DNA of 64,000 nucleotides from assembly GCF_029643245.1 (NCBI RefSeq), contig NZ_CP116398.1:4212372-4276371 (forward strand). The letters run 5' to 3'. Positions 13,313-21,008 of this stretch are shown here, piece by piece. The stretch comes from Methylomonas sp. EFPC3 (GTDB lineage: Bacteria; Pseudomonadota; Gammaproteobacteria; Methylococcales; Methylomonadaceae). The stretch's first letter is position 1. Each line of letters opens with the position of its first letter. Below the pieces are notes generated by a model. The model saw only the letters and a program-made list of their open reading frames with translations. It did not search any database and was not told where the DNA came from. The position numbers and the translations under genes are program-made.

Positions 13313-14059
13313 ATGCGTCGATCTTTGATTATGGGGAATTGGAAAATGAACGGCTCTCGGGAAGAGGGGCAAAAGCTGGCGCAAGCCTTGGCCGACGGCC
13401 TTGGTAACGTCGAGCAAGAAGTTGCCGTGTGCGTTCCATTCGTCTACCTGTCAGATATCCGCACGATATTGGCGTCCTCGCCAATCGCCTTGGGTGCGCA
13501 AAATGTGGCGGACCAAGCGGCTGGCGCCTATACCGGTGAAGTATCCGCGGCGATGCTGGCCGATGTCGGCTGCAAATACGCTCTGGTCGGCCATTCCGAG
13601 CGCCGCAGCTACTACGGCGACACCAACGCATCCGTCGCCAAACGTTTCGCTCAAGCTTTGAGCAAAGGCGTGGTGCCGGTATTGTGCGTGGGTGAAACCC
13701 TGGAAGAGCGCGAGCAAGACAAAACCTTCCAAGTCGTCGACGAGCAATTGGACGCAGTGATTGCCGAAGCCGGCATCGAAGCGTTCGAAAAAGCGGTCAT
13801 CGCTTACGAACCGGTGTGGGCGATCGGTACCGGCAAAGTCGCTACCGACGAGCAAGCGCAAGAAGTGCACCAGTACATTCGCAAACGCATCGCAGACAGA
13901 AATGCTGCCATTGCCGAGAAAGTACAAATTTTATACGGCGGTAGCGTCAAACCTGATAATGCCAAAGGTTTGTTTGCGCAGCCGGACATTGATGGCGGTT
14001 TGGTGGGCGGTGCATCTCTCGATGCCCAAGGCTTCCTGCAAATTTGCCATTCGGTTTAG
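13313..14059 (+). CDS. tpiA: Triosephosphate isomerase
   Basis: 248 aa, interconverts dihydroxyacetone phosphate and glyceraldehyde-3-phosphate. Catalytic Lys in GNWKMNG, His in VGHSERR, Glu in AYEPVWAIGTGK, and the phosphate loop YGGSVKPDNA are all intact. The ATG at 13313 is chosen because GGAGG (13303-13307) is ideally placed before it; an upstream TTG at 13301 would overlap that RBS. Precedes secG as in many gammaproteobacteria. Confidence 0.96.
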   Translation: MRRSLIMGNWKMNGSREEGQKLAQALADGLGNVEQEVAVCVPFVYLSDIRTILASSPIALGAQNVADQAAGAYTGEVSAAMLADVGCKYALVGHSERRSYYGDTNASVAKRFAQALSKGVVPVLCVGETLEEREQDKTFQVVDEQLDAVIAEAGIEAFEKAVIAYEPVWAIGTGKVATDEQAQEVHQYIRKRIADRNAAIAEKVQILYGGSVKPDNAKGLFAQPDIDGGLVGGASLDAQGFLQICHSV

Positions 14060-14080
14060 TTCCATCCGATTAAGGTCTTT

Positions 14081-14491
14081 ATGTTGTACCAAATTATAAT
14101 AATTATTCATATCTTCCTGGGCATAGGCATCATTGGTTTGGTGCTGATGCAACAAGGAAAAGGCGCGGATGCCGGAGCAACTTTCGGCGGCGGCGCATCC
14201 GGTTCGGTGTTCGGCGCCCAGGGTTCCGCATCGTTCCTGTCCAGAACCACTGCAATTTTCGCGACCCTGTTTTTCATAACCAGCTTGGGTCTGGCGGTGA
14301 TGGGCGGTTATCAAGGCAAAAAGACCGACATCGTTCTGGAATCGGCTCCGGCAGCGGCAGAATCCGCTAAGTCGGAACTGCCGTTACCGCAGAGCGCTGC
14401 CGAGGTTCCGGCTGCAGTGCCGGGCGTAGTCGACGCCAAAATCCCCGAAGCGCCGGCCATCAAAGAAGTCGAAAAACCGGCCGCGCAATAA
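14081..14491 (+). CDS. secG: SecG preprotein translocase subunit
   Basis: 136 aa inner-membrane subunit of SecYEG. Two TM helices (about 3-22 and 53-71) flank the conserved cytoplasmic loop LMQQGKGADAGATFGGG and GSVFGAQGS. The C-terminal tail (about 80-136) is long, Ala/Pro/Glu-rich and low-complexity, as in other gammaproteobacteria. It is followed directly by tRNA-Leu, the classic secG-leuU arrangement. Confidence 0.95.
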   Translation: MLYQIIIIIHIFLGIGIIGLVLMQQGKGADAGATFGGGASGSVFGAQGSASFLSRTTAIFATLFFITSLGLAVMGGYQGKKTDIVLESAPAAAESAKSELPLPQSAAEVPAAVPGVVDAKIPEAPAIKEVEKPAAQ

Positions 14492-14499
14492 GTGTTAAT

Positions 14500-14584
14500 G
14501 CCGACGTGGTGAAATTGGTAGACACGCCATCTTGAGGGGGTGGTGACGCAAGTCGTGCCGGTTCAAGTCCGGCCGTCGGTACCA
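14500..14584 (+). tRNA. leuU: tRNA-Leu (anticodon GAG)
   Basis: 85 bases including an encoded CCA. The acceptor arms GCCGACG/CGTCGGT pair (G1-U72 as in E. coli leuU), the anticodon stem CCATC/GGTGG holds loop TTGAGGG with anticodon GAG, there is a long class II variable arm, and the T-loop is GTTCAAGTCC. Sits 8 bases after secG. Confidence 0.96.
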
Positions 14585-14615
14585 GATGAGAATGCACTGA
14601 GGTGCATAGAAGTAC

Positions 14616-14653
14616 AAAAACCCGCGAATCTTCCAGGTTTGCGGGTTTTTTAT
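14616..14653 (+). terminator. Terminator after tRNA-Leu
   Basis: AAAAACCCGC and GCGGGTTTTTT form a stem with a 15-base loop followed by a T tract; ends the secG-tRNA transcript. Confidence 0.85.
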
Positions 14654-14703
14654 TGTCCAACGATGTGCAAAGAAATGCAGTAACTTTTACAGTAACACCG
14701 AAT

Positions 14704-14975
14704 TGTAATGGTCAACAAAAACCGGACACCTGTTTAGACAGCGTCTTTCGAAAATTCCCGCTCCAATTCGCACGGGATTTGATGGCCTAGCATTCAATGT
14801 GATTAGCGTTTAGGAACCTCTGATTAATGCAGTTTTTCAAGAAAAATCGATGGCCAACCTATTGATTTAATTGATGCTGAAATTTGGCATAACGAATTAA
14901 TCAGAGGTTCCTTTATTGAGATAGTCGATCACGCTTAGTTTCACTGCCTCTTGGGTTTTGATTTGTCCTAGCTGA
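14704..14975 (-). mobile_element. Decayed right end of an IS3-family element
   Basis: Bases 14704-14803 align with the reverse complement of the right end of the intact IS3-family copy at 22586-23860: they share the end TGTAATGGTCAACAAAAACC, the CGGACAC block and the end of the transposase gene. After a MITE-like insert, similarity resumes from about 14914 and includes codons for KLSVIDYL, matching the C-terminal part of OrfB, and fades by about 14975. Stops and small deletions mark it as dead. It is diverged from the intact copy, so it comes from an older insertion of a related element. Confidence 0.8.
14813..14911. mobile_element. 99-bp MITE-like element with 16-bp TIRs
   Basis: Perfect terminal inverted repeats GGAACCTCTGATTAAT at 14813-14828 and its complement at 14896-14911, flanked on both sides by TTTA, a likely 4-bp target duplication. 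The interior (67 bases) has no ORF. Removing the insert with one TTTA joins the two parts of the surrounding IS3 remnant, so this is a nested insertion of a non-autonomous element. Confidence 0.72.
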
Positions 14976-14980
14976 CCATT

Positions 14981-15127
14981 GTCGATTACATCGTGGTACA
15001 CGAGCTATGCCATTTACACCAGCGCGATCATTCCGAGGCCTTCTGGAACGAAGTGGATAAAATAATGCCGGATTATGGCCGGCGTAAGGCATGGCTGCGT
15101 GATCGAGGGGTTGCCTTAGCGATTTAG
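14981..15127 (+). pseudogene. C-terminal fragment of YgjP-family metallopeptidase
   Basis: Frame from 14981 to the TAG at 15125 encodes DYIVVHELCHLHQRDHS, then EAFWNEV, MPDYGRRKAWL and a short tail. This is the C-terminal half of the YgjP/DUF45 family: zinc motif HELCH and the usual H-S-x-x-F-W and P-D-Y-x-x-x-x-x-W-L signatures. The N-terminal part and start are missing; the fragment begins where the IS3 remnant ends, so IS activity probably truncated it. Confidence 0.78.
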
Positions 15128-15199
15128 TATGCGCCGGACCGGCCATAGCAAATGAATTGTCTATAATCAGGCTTGGCGAATTTATTTTACCGAGCAGCC

Positions 15200-16102
15200 A
15201 TGTCCGACAACCACTCAAGCAAAGCTATTCTTTATGCCTTCACCGCCAATTTGGCGATTGCGCTGACCAAGACCGCGGCCGCGGTTTGGACCGGGTCCGG
15301 TTCGCTGGTGGCCGAGGCGGTGCATTCGTTTGCCGATTGCGGTAACCAAGTGTTGCTGTTCATCGGCATGAAGCGGGCGGTGAAGGAACCGACCGCGCGC
15401 CATCCGATGGGCTACGGCCGCGAGTCCTATATCTGGTCGATGATGGTGGCGATTACCTTGTTCTCGGTGGGCGGCCTGTTTTCGATTTACGAGGGTATAG
15501 AGCGTCTGCACCACAACCATGCGGTGGAAAACGCGGAGATCGCAATCGGCATCCTGGCGGCTGCCGTGGTGATGGAGGCACTTTCATTGAAAGGCGCGTT
15601 GGGGGCGATGCGCGGCGAACGGGGCGAGCGCAGTTTGTGGCGTTGGTTTCGCGAGACCCATTCCAGCGAGTTGATGGTGGTGATAGGCGAAGACCTCGCC
15701 GCCTTGCTCGGCCTGATCCTCGCCGCCGGCATGCTGGGTTTGACGTTGCTGACCGGCGACGCGATTTACGACGCGATCGGCTCCATGCTGATCGGCGGCT
15801 TGCTGATTCTGGTGGCGCTGGCGGTGGGCCGCGAGGTACACGCCTTGCTGCTGGGCGAAACCGACCGGGAGATTCGCGATGCGGTGGTGGATTTTCTAAA
15901 ACAGCAACCGGTCGTGGTTCAGGTGTTCAACGTTTGGGCTGTCAGTCATGGTAACGACGTGATGCTGGCGATCAAGGTCGAATTGTTGCCGGATTTGACC
16001 GTTTCGCAGGCCGTGTCGCTGAGCAACTCGTTGGAGAAGAACATCAAAGCCAGCCAACCGCGGGTGAAATGGGTGTTTTTCGAAATTGATAACGCCGATT
16101 AA
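15200..16102 (+). CDS. Cation diffusion facilitator (CDF) transporter, 300 aa
   Basis: Metal/proton antiporter of the inner membrane. About six TM helices; TM2 carries VAEAVHSFADCGNQ with the His/Asp metal pair of the ZnT9-like CDF branch in place of the usual DSxxD, and TM5 holds another conserved site (GDAIYDAIGSMLIGG). A short cytoplasmic C-terminal domain follows. The start is taken at MSDNHSSKAI (15200). A TATAAT hexamer at 15162-15167 may be its -10 box. Substrate (Zn, Mn or Fe) cannot be read from sequence. Confidence 0.85.
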   Translation: MSDNHSSKAILYAFTANLAIALTKTAAAVWTGSGSLVAEAVHSFADCGNQVLLFIGMKRAVKEPTARHPMGYGRESYIWSMMVAITLFSVGGLFSIYEGIERLHHNHAVENAEIAIGILAAAVVMEALSLKGALGAMRGERGERSLWRWFRETHSSELMVVIGEDLAALLGLILAAGMLGLTLLTGDAIYDAIGSMLIGGLLILVALAVGREVHALLLGETDREIRDAVVDFLKQQPVVVQVFNVWAVSHGNDVMLAIKVELLPDLTVSQAVSLSNSLEKNIKASQPRVKWVFFEIDNAD

Positions 16103-16114
16103 CCGACTTTGGTT

Positions 16115-16789
16115 TCAAGTTTCGAAAGACCGTTTTTCGGCGAAGGCCGCTTGCCAATCCTGCTCGAATTTGGCGACGGCGGCATCGGTGGCCGGCACCT
16201 GCAACATCTGCCGGGCAATATCCGGCGGTAACGTGGCCGAATGCACGCCCAGCTTTAACACCTCCAAAACCTGGCGCACGTTCTTGAAGCTGGCCACCAA
16301 CAGTTTTGCCGGCAGTCGGTAACGCTCGACGAACTGCTGCAAATCGGCAACCACGCCGAGGCCGTCGCAGCCCAGGTTGTCGATCCGGTTCAGATAGGGG
16401 GCCAGATAATCGGCGCCGTTCATCGCCGCCAAGATGCCCTGCTGCGCGTTGTAAATCGCCGTCGCCAGCACCGGAATGTCCAGTTGTTTCATGCGTTTGA
16501 TCGCGGCCAAACCGGCGGCGTGGGCCGGAATTTTGACCACGATGTCGTAGGGCAGCGCATGCAGGCGTTCGGCTTCGGCGACGATTTGGTCGGTGGTATT
16601 GCTCAACACCTGCACATGCAGCCGGCAGGCCGGACCTAAAATATCGCTAACTGCCGGCAGCAGCGCAGTCAAACCCAAGCCGCCGGTCGCCATGATGCTG
16701 GGGTTAGTGGTAATGCCGGCCAAAGGCAGAATCGCCGCTAGCGCCCGGATTTCGGAAATATCGGCGCTGTCCAGATAAAGTTCGTACAT
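16115..16789 (-). CDS. fsa: Fructose-6-phosphate aldolase-like (transaldolase family), 224 aa
   Basis: Single-domain TIM-barrel aldolase close to E. coli FsaA/FsaB in length and sequence: YLDSADI, PLAGITTNPSIMA, Schiff-base Lys86 in DIVVKIP, ASFKNVRQ and the C-terminal AAVAKFEQDW. It would cleave or form fructose-6-phosphate from dihydroxyacetone and glyceraldehyde-3-phosphate, or act as a small transaldolase. In a C1-using organism a role in sugar-phosphate rearrangement is plausible, but that is inference. Convergent with the CDF gene. Confidence 0.85.
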   Translation of the reverse strand: MYELYLDSADISEIRALAAILPLAGITTNPSIMATGGLGLTALLPAVSDILGPACRLHVQVLSNTTDQIVAEAERLHALPYDIVVKIPAHAAGLAAIKRMKQLDIPVLATAIYNAQQGILAAMNGADYLAPYLNRIDNLGCDGLGVVADLQQFVERYRLPAKLLVASFKNVRQVLEVLKLGVHSATLPPDIARQMLQVPATDAAVAKFEQDWQAAFAEKRSFET

Positions 16790-16877
16790 AGTGCTTGCCT
16801 AAAAATAACGTCAGGCCGGCGATTATTCAGAATGGCGGCGGCAAAGGCAACTAATGACCGGTTTTAAATGATTTAAC

Positions 16878-16934
16878 CGCTCGTGCTGAGCTTGTCGAAG
16901 CACAACAGCCTTTCGACAGGCTCAAGGCGAACGG
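16878..16934. repeat. REP-like palindromic repeat
   Basis: TGAGCTTGTCGAA and TTTCGACAGGCTCA form an imperfect hairpin inside a CCGCTCGTGC...GGCGAACGG frame, the common intergenic repeat of many proteobacteria. It lies in the gap between the aldolase and DUF2380 genes and could fold in RNA as a terminator or stabiliser. Confidence 0.7.
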
Positions 16935-16961
16935 ACATTAAAACTTCACAAGGCCGGACCA

Positions 16962-17453
16962 TTAATGCTTGGCGAGTGCCTGTTTGATTTTGTCGGCCAG
17001 GGCGGCGACGCCGCGTTCGGTGACTTTGCGGTGATTGCCTTTCAACTCGATATCGAATTGATAGGCCGCCGTTTCGGTGTTGACCTTGACCAAATCGCCG
17101 ATTAAATACGAAAACAAAAAGCTGGGCTTGCTGTGCTGCCCGACCAGCACCCAGTCGGCGCCGGCCGCGCGGCCCAGTTTTGCCGCCTGGTCGGCGTAAC
17201 GGAACAGGTAACCGAAGCCGGCATTGGCCGCGGCTTGCCGTTGCGGCGCAATCCTGACGATTTCGATGTCGCCACCCTGGCTTAAAGCCTGTTCCAGCAA
17301 GGGACGGATGCTGCCGGTGCGAGCCACTTCTGCCGGCGTGTTCGGCAGCGAGGTCAGGTCGTTGGCTTCGAAGTCCAAGATCGCCAGCCGTTGCGCGCTA
17401 TGGCTGCAGGGGCTTAACAACATCCATGCGGCGCAACAGAGCGGTCTCAACAT
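16962..17453 (-). CDS. DUF2380-type exported protein, 163 aa
   Basis: Signal peptide at about 1-20, then LAILDFEANDLTSLP near the N-terminus and a C-terminal GADWVLVGQHSKPSFLFSYL region, the pattern of DUF2380/DUF3280 periplasmic proteins. Such proteins are known as neighbours of regulatory or PQQ-dehydrogenase genes in methylotrophs (general knowledge, not shown here). The fold resembles a nucleotide or peptide-binding Rossmann half; no catalytic residue is evident. It follows the cupin gene by 13 bases and is probably co-transcribed. Confidence 0.65.
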   Translation of the reverse strand: MLRPLCCAAWMLLSPCSHSAQRLAILDFEANDLTSLPNTPAEVARTGSIRPLLEQALSQGGDIEIVRIAPQRQAAANAGFGYLFRYADQAAKLGRAAGADWVLVGQHSKPSFLFSYLIGDLVKVNTETAAYQFDIELKGNHRKVTERGVAALADKIKQALAKH

Positions 17454-17466
17454 GGCGCACCTCCGC

Positions 17467-17910
17467 TCAGGCCGCTGCGGCGCATTGGGCGCGGTACAGT
17501 TCCGCGAACTCTGTCATCCCCAAGCTGGCCACGATTTGGCCGGCGTCGTCGAGAATTTCGTAGAACACGCCGCCGTCGCCGACTATTTGAAACAGCACGA
17601 TGACATCGATTTCGCCACCGCCTTCGCGATGCGGTTCTTCCTTGGCCGGGCTGACCGTGTAACTGCCGGTGGCGCGAATTTCCTTCAACGAACCGTCGGG
17701 GTGGTACAAGCGGTGTTCGCCCTGGACGACAAAGGTCTTGTTCAATACTTTGTGGCGGTGCAGCACGATCTGGCGGTTAGCGGCAAATTTGAACAAAACA
17801 TCGACGCTGCCGCGGGCTTCGTCCAAGTCCAGAATCGAATAGGTCAAATGTTCGAAGCCGGCCAGGGTTTGCCAGCGGATACGGCGGTCGTCGAATAGGT
17901 ACGCGGTCAT
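17467..17910 (-). CDS. Cupin-fold protein, 147 aa
   Basis: Small single-domain cupin: a beta-rich core with LHRHKVLNKTFVVQGEHRLY, GSYTVSPAKEEPHREGG and a final DIVVLF-like strand. His residues in VLHRH and EEPH could bind metal as in ChrR-type cupins. Start taken at MTAYLFDD (17910), preceded by GGAGAG, instead of 48 bases upstream. It is divergent from the two-component pair at 18101; a shared intergenic region suggests linked control. Ligand unknown. Confidence 0.65.
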   Translation of the reverse strand: MTAYLFDDRRIRWQTLAGFEHLTYSILDLDEARGSVDVLFKFAANRQIVLHRHKVLNKTFVVQGEHRLYHPDGSLKEIRATGSYTVSPAKEEPHREGGGEIDVIVLFQIVGDGGVFYEILDDAGQIVASLGMTEFAELYRAQCAAAA

Positions 17911-18100
17911 AGTGCTCTCCAATGGGGTTGCCGAAATAGCTGGGATAACTGCGGCCACAGCTTAGCGACAGCGCATTGGTCTGTAAGCCGAAATTTGCCC
18001 GGCGGATACGGGCAAATTGCCCGGCGTATGCGGCGGGCTTTGCCGGCGGCGGTGCGGCTTTTAGAATGAAGCGACTTTTTGGTGTCCGGACCGGCGGAAT

Positions 18101-19456
18101 ATGGCATTACATTGGCATTTGTTGATTCGAATTGTGCTGGCCGGCCTACTGAGCTTGCTGGCGGTGTTGGGGTACGCTTTGTACCAGAGCCACCAGTTGG
18201 CGGAGCGGAACGCGGCGGAAGTGGCGGATGGCGTAGCGCGGCAGTTGGAAGCGCAATTGCTGTTGATCGATGCCGGCCTGGGGCGCGGCGGCAGCTTTCC
18301 GGATTTCGAGTTGTGGAAACAGGCCGGCGGCCAGGCCGGTACTTGTCTGGCCTACCAGCCGGAAACCGGCGGAACCCCGCGTAGCCTGTGTTACGGCGGC
18401 AAGCCGACGGCGCGGAATTGGCCGTCGGGTTTCGAGACCGCTTACCGTAGCCTGTTTCAGCCCGGCCTGCCGGTATCGCGCAGCATCCGCCGTCAGGGTG
18501 GGCAATTCGGCGTGCTGACCTTCGCCGCCAGCGCGGAAACCGAAATCGCCGCCGCCTGGCAGAACGTACGCGATCTGGCGACTTTGTCGGCGGTGACCCT
18601 GGCCGCGGTTTGCGCTTTGGTGTATTGGAGCGTGCGTCGAGCGTTGCGGCCGGCGCAAACCATCGTCCGCGGCTTGACTACTTTGGCGGCCGGCGATTTG
18701 GCGCACCGCTTGCCCGGATTCGGACTCGACGAATGGCGGCGGATCGGCATCGCGGTCAATGCCTTAGCCGAATCCCAGCAACAGTTGCTGCAACAGCGGC
18801 GCCAACTGGCAGCGAAACTGATCCAGCTCCAGGAAGACGAGCGCCGCTATTTGGCCCGCGAACTGCACGACGAATTCGGCCAATGTCTGGCCGGTATCAA
18901 CGCTGTGGCCAGCTCGGTGAGATTCGGCGCTACCGAACTGGCGCCGGATTTGGCGGCCGAGGCCGAACAAATCAATGAAATTGCCGGCGGTATGTTGCAG
19001 CGCTTGCGCGGCTTATTGCAACGGCTGCGGCCGGCCGAGCTGGAGCAGTTGGGCCTGGCGGCCAGCTTGCACAGCGCGGTCGCGGACTGGAATCGGCTCG
19101 CAGCCGGCAAGACCGCTTACCGCTTGCACGTGGTCGGCGACTGCCGCCACTTAACGGACCAGCAGGCGTTGGCTTTATTCAGAATTGCCCAGGAATGCCA
19201 GACCAATATCGCCAAACATGCCGTCGCGGCAAACGTGAGGCTGGCGTTGCAAATCGATGAAGGCCGAGCCTTGCTGCAGGTCGAGGACGACGGCGTGGCG
19301 CGGGAGTTGCCGCTTGCTGGCGGCGGCCTGGGTTTGCTTGGCATGCGCGAGCGGGTTGCGGCTTTGAATGGCGAACTCAGTCTGGCAATTGCCGAACGGC
19401 ACGGTCTGCGGGTTGCGGTGAGCCTGCCGCTGGCCCCGGAGCCGGAAGCGCAATGA
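18101..19456 (+). CDS. NarL/UhpB-class sensor histidine kinase, 451 aa
   Basis: TM1 at about 7-27, periplasmic sensor (28-158) with two Cys (positions 82 and 97) that could form a disulfide, TM2 at about 159-177, HAMP 178-230, HisKA_3 with phospho-acceptor His256 (ARELHDEFGQ), and an HATPase with GGGLGLLGMRERV. The sensor is not a named domain I recognise. The stop overlaps the regulator start by 4 bases, so they form a dedicated pair. Signal unknown. Confidence 0.85.
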   Translation: MALHWHLLIRIVLAGLLSLLAVLGYALYQSHQLAERNAAEVADGVARQLEAQLLLIDAGLGRGGSFPDFELWKQAGGQAGTCLAYQPETGGTPRSLCYGGKPTARNWPSGFETAYRSLFQPGLPVSRSIRRQGGQFGVLTFAASAETEIAAAWQNVRDLATLSAVTLAAVCALVYWSVRRALRPAQTIVRGLTTLAAGDLAHRLPGFGLDEWRRIGIAVNALAESQQQLLQQRRQLAAKLIQLQEDERRYLARELHDEFGQCLAGINAVASSVRFGATELAPDLAAEAEQINEIAGGMLQRLRGLLQRLRPAELEQLGLAASLHSAVADWNRLAAGKTAYRLHVVGDCRHLTDQQALALFRIAQECQTNIAKHAVAANVRLALQIDEGRALLQVEDDGVARELPLAGGGLGLLGMRERVAALNGELSLAIAERHGLRVAVSLPLAPEPEAQ

Positions 19457-20103
19457 TCGCCATCCTGTTGGTCGACGACCACGCCGTGGTCCGTGCCGGC
19501 TACCGGGCTTTGTTGACGAAACAGCCCGATTTGCAAGTCATTGCCGAAGCCGCGGATGCCGCCGAGGCTTACCGGAAATACCGGCAGCAGCCGGCGGATT
19601 TGGTGATTACCGATATTTCCTTGCCCGGCAGCAGCGGCTTGGAGTTGGTTGCCCGCTTGCGCCAGCTGCAGCCGGATGCCAAAGTTCTGGTATTCAGCAT
19701 GCACCAAAATCCGCTTTTTGCCGAGCAGGCCTTGCGGGCCGGGGCCCTGGGGTATGTCAGTAAAAGTAGCCAGCCGGAGGAGTTGCTACGCGCGGTGCGC
19801 GAGGTAGCTGCCGGACGCCACGTGTTGAGCGCCGATATCGCCCAGGCCATGGCTTTGGCAAAGTTGGGCGACGGCAGCCCGGCCTTGCGCAGTTTGACGG
19901 TACGCGAGTTCGAAATTTTGCGTTTGCTGGTGGCCGGCCATAGCGTCGATGCCATCGCGGCGATTTTGCATATCAGTCCGAAAACGGTCTGCAATTGTCA
20001 TTATTTAATCAAACGTAAACTCGGGGTCGGCAGCGACATCGAAATGACCCGTCTGGCCATTCAATGGCAGGTGCTGGATTTGGCGGAGCTGGCCGGCAAA
20101 TAA
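19453..20103 (+). CDS. NarL/FixJ-class response regulator, 216 aa
   Basis: Receiver with DD pocket (VDDH), phospho-acceptor Asp54 (VITDISLPG) and Lys switch YVSKSSQPEE, followed by a LuxR-type helix-turn-helix (SLTVREFEILRLLVAGHS, ISPKTVCNCHYLIKRKLG). It would regulate genes in response to the adjacent kinase. Candidate targets nearby are the divergent cupin/DUF2380 pair and the exported protein at 20297, which is only an inference from position. Confidence 0.88.
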   Translation: MIAILLVDDHAVVRAGYRALLTKQPDLQVIAEAADAAEAYRKYRQQPADLVITDISLPGSSGLELVARLRQLQPDAKVLVFSMHQNPLFAEQALRAGALGYVSKSSQPEELLRAVREVAAGRHVLSADIAQAMALAKLGDGSPALRSLTVREFEILRLLVAGHSVDAIAAILHISPKTVCNCHYLIKRKLGVGSDIEMTRLAIQWQVLDLAELAGK

Positions 20104-20152
20104 CGGTTTGCGCCGTTAAGTCAAGCTCGGCGTCGTCCCGGCAGGGAAACAG

Positions 20153-20174
20153 GGCTCCCGCCAACGCGGGAGCC
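20153..20174 (+). terminator. Stem-loop after the response regulator
   Basis: Perfect 9-bp stem GGCTCCCGC/GCGGGAGCC with a CAAC loop, 50 bases after the regulator stop. There is no T tract, so it may be a transcript stabiliser or a weak terminator. Confidence 0.5.
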
Positions 20175-20296
20175 ACGGTCGTTAAGGGCCGCTGTAACGG
20201 CTGTTCGATTTTCATCAATTCTTAATCTGTTCCTAATCGGGACTTCAATTACGCGCATTAGAATCCTTGGCAATGGAATTTTATATGGAGCGTTTT

Positions 20297-20638
20297 ATGT
20301 TAAGAGCGGTAACTGTTGCATTCGCGGGATTATTGACTTGTTCGGCCGCATTTGCGGATGGCCACGGCCACGGGCGTAAGCATGGGCATCATAAACACCA
20401 TCATCACGACCACTATGTCGAAGTGGAACGCGCCTACTATCCGGAACGCGTCGTCCAATATGTGCCGGCGCCGCAACCGGCTCCACGCTACAACAGTTAC
20501 GACCAGCGCTCCACCCAGGGTTTGGTCGGCGGTGCGTTGGGCAGCATGGCGGGTTATGAGATGAGCAAAGGCGACCCGTTGGGCGCGGGTATCGGTGCGG
20601 CGGCGGGTGCGTGGCTGGGTAACGGGATGAGCCGTTAG
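20297..20638 (+). CDS. Exported His-rich glycine-zipper protein, 113 aa
   Basis: Signal peptide (LRAVTVAFAGLLTCSAAFA), then a His/Gly-rich segment (GHGHGRKHGHHKHHHHDH) likely to bind divalent metal, and a C-terminal glycine zipper (GLVGGALGSMAGYEM, GAGIGAAAGAWLGNGM). The start at 20297 is chosen because GGAG lies 6 bases upstream and the signal peptide begins there. A metal-buffering or outer-membrane-associated role is inferred. Confidence 0.7.
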   Translation: MLRAVTVAFAGLLTCSAAFADGHGHGRKHGHHKHHHHDHYVEVERAYYPERVVQYVPAPQPAPRYNSYDQRSTQGLVGGALGSMAGYEMSKGDPLGAGIGAAAGAWLGNGMSR

Positions 20639-20793
20639 TTCTTTTGCTACGTTGGCAGTTTGTCGTCATGCCCGCCAAGCTAACCAAAGGGTACAAGCGC
20701 GGGCAGTCAGCGCCATGGAGGGTCAGCGTCGATGCCTAAGATACGGAACTAGGCGAATCGGTTTTAGCGTGGCGGAATAGCCCAGGAGTCGGA

Positions 20794-20955
20794 ATGTCGC
20801 ACAGAGTATTGGCAGGGCGCTTGAAAGCCCGGAAAACCAAGAAAGAAACCCACGACAGTTGCAGCAGGATAGAGCGGTTGTTGAATGCGTTGCTGTTTTT
20901 CATCGCCGTCTACTACGGCTACTACGTATTGTCCTTCTCCCACCATCTGGTTTGA
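20794..20955 (+). CDS. Small single-pass membrane protein, 53 aa
   Basis: ORF with AGGAG 5 bases before the ATG. Residues 1-30 are basic (ARKTKKETH) and a hydrophobic segment (LLNALLFFIAVYYGYYVL, about 29-46) would span the membrane, leaving a short C-terminus. Composition looks genuinely coding and inner-membrane-like, but I know no family. Neighbours give no clear link. Confidence 0.5.
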   Translation: MSHRVLAGRLKARKTKKETHDSCSRIERLLNALLFFIAVYYGYYVLSFSHHLV

Positions 20956-21008
20956 TGTCGGGCGGCCCGTTCCCGGCTTTCGTCACAGAACGGGCCGGCC
21001 GGACTTAA

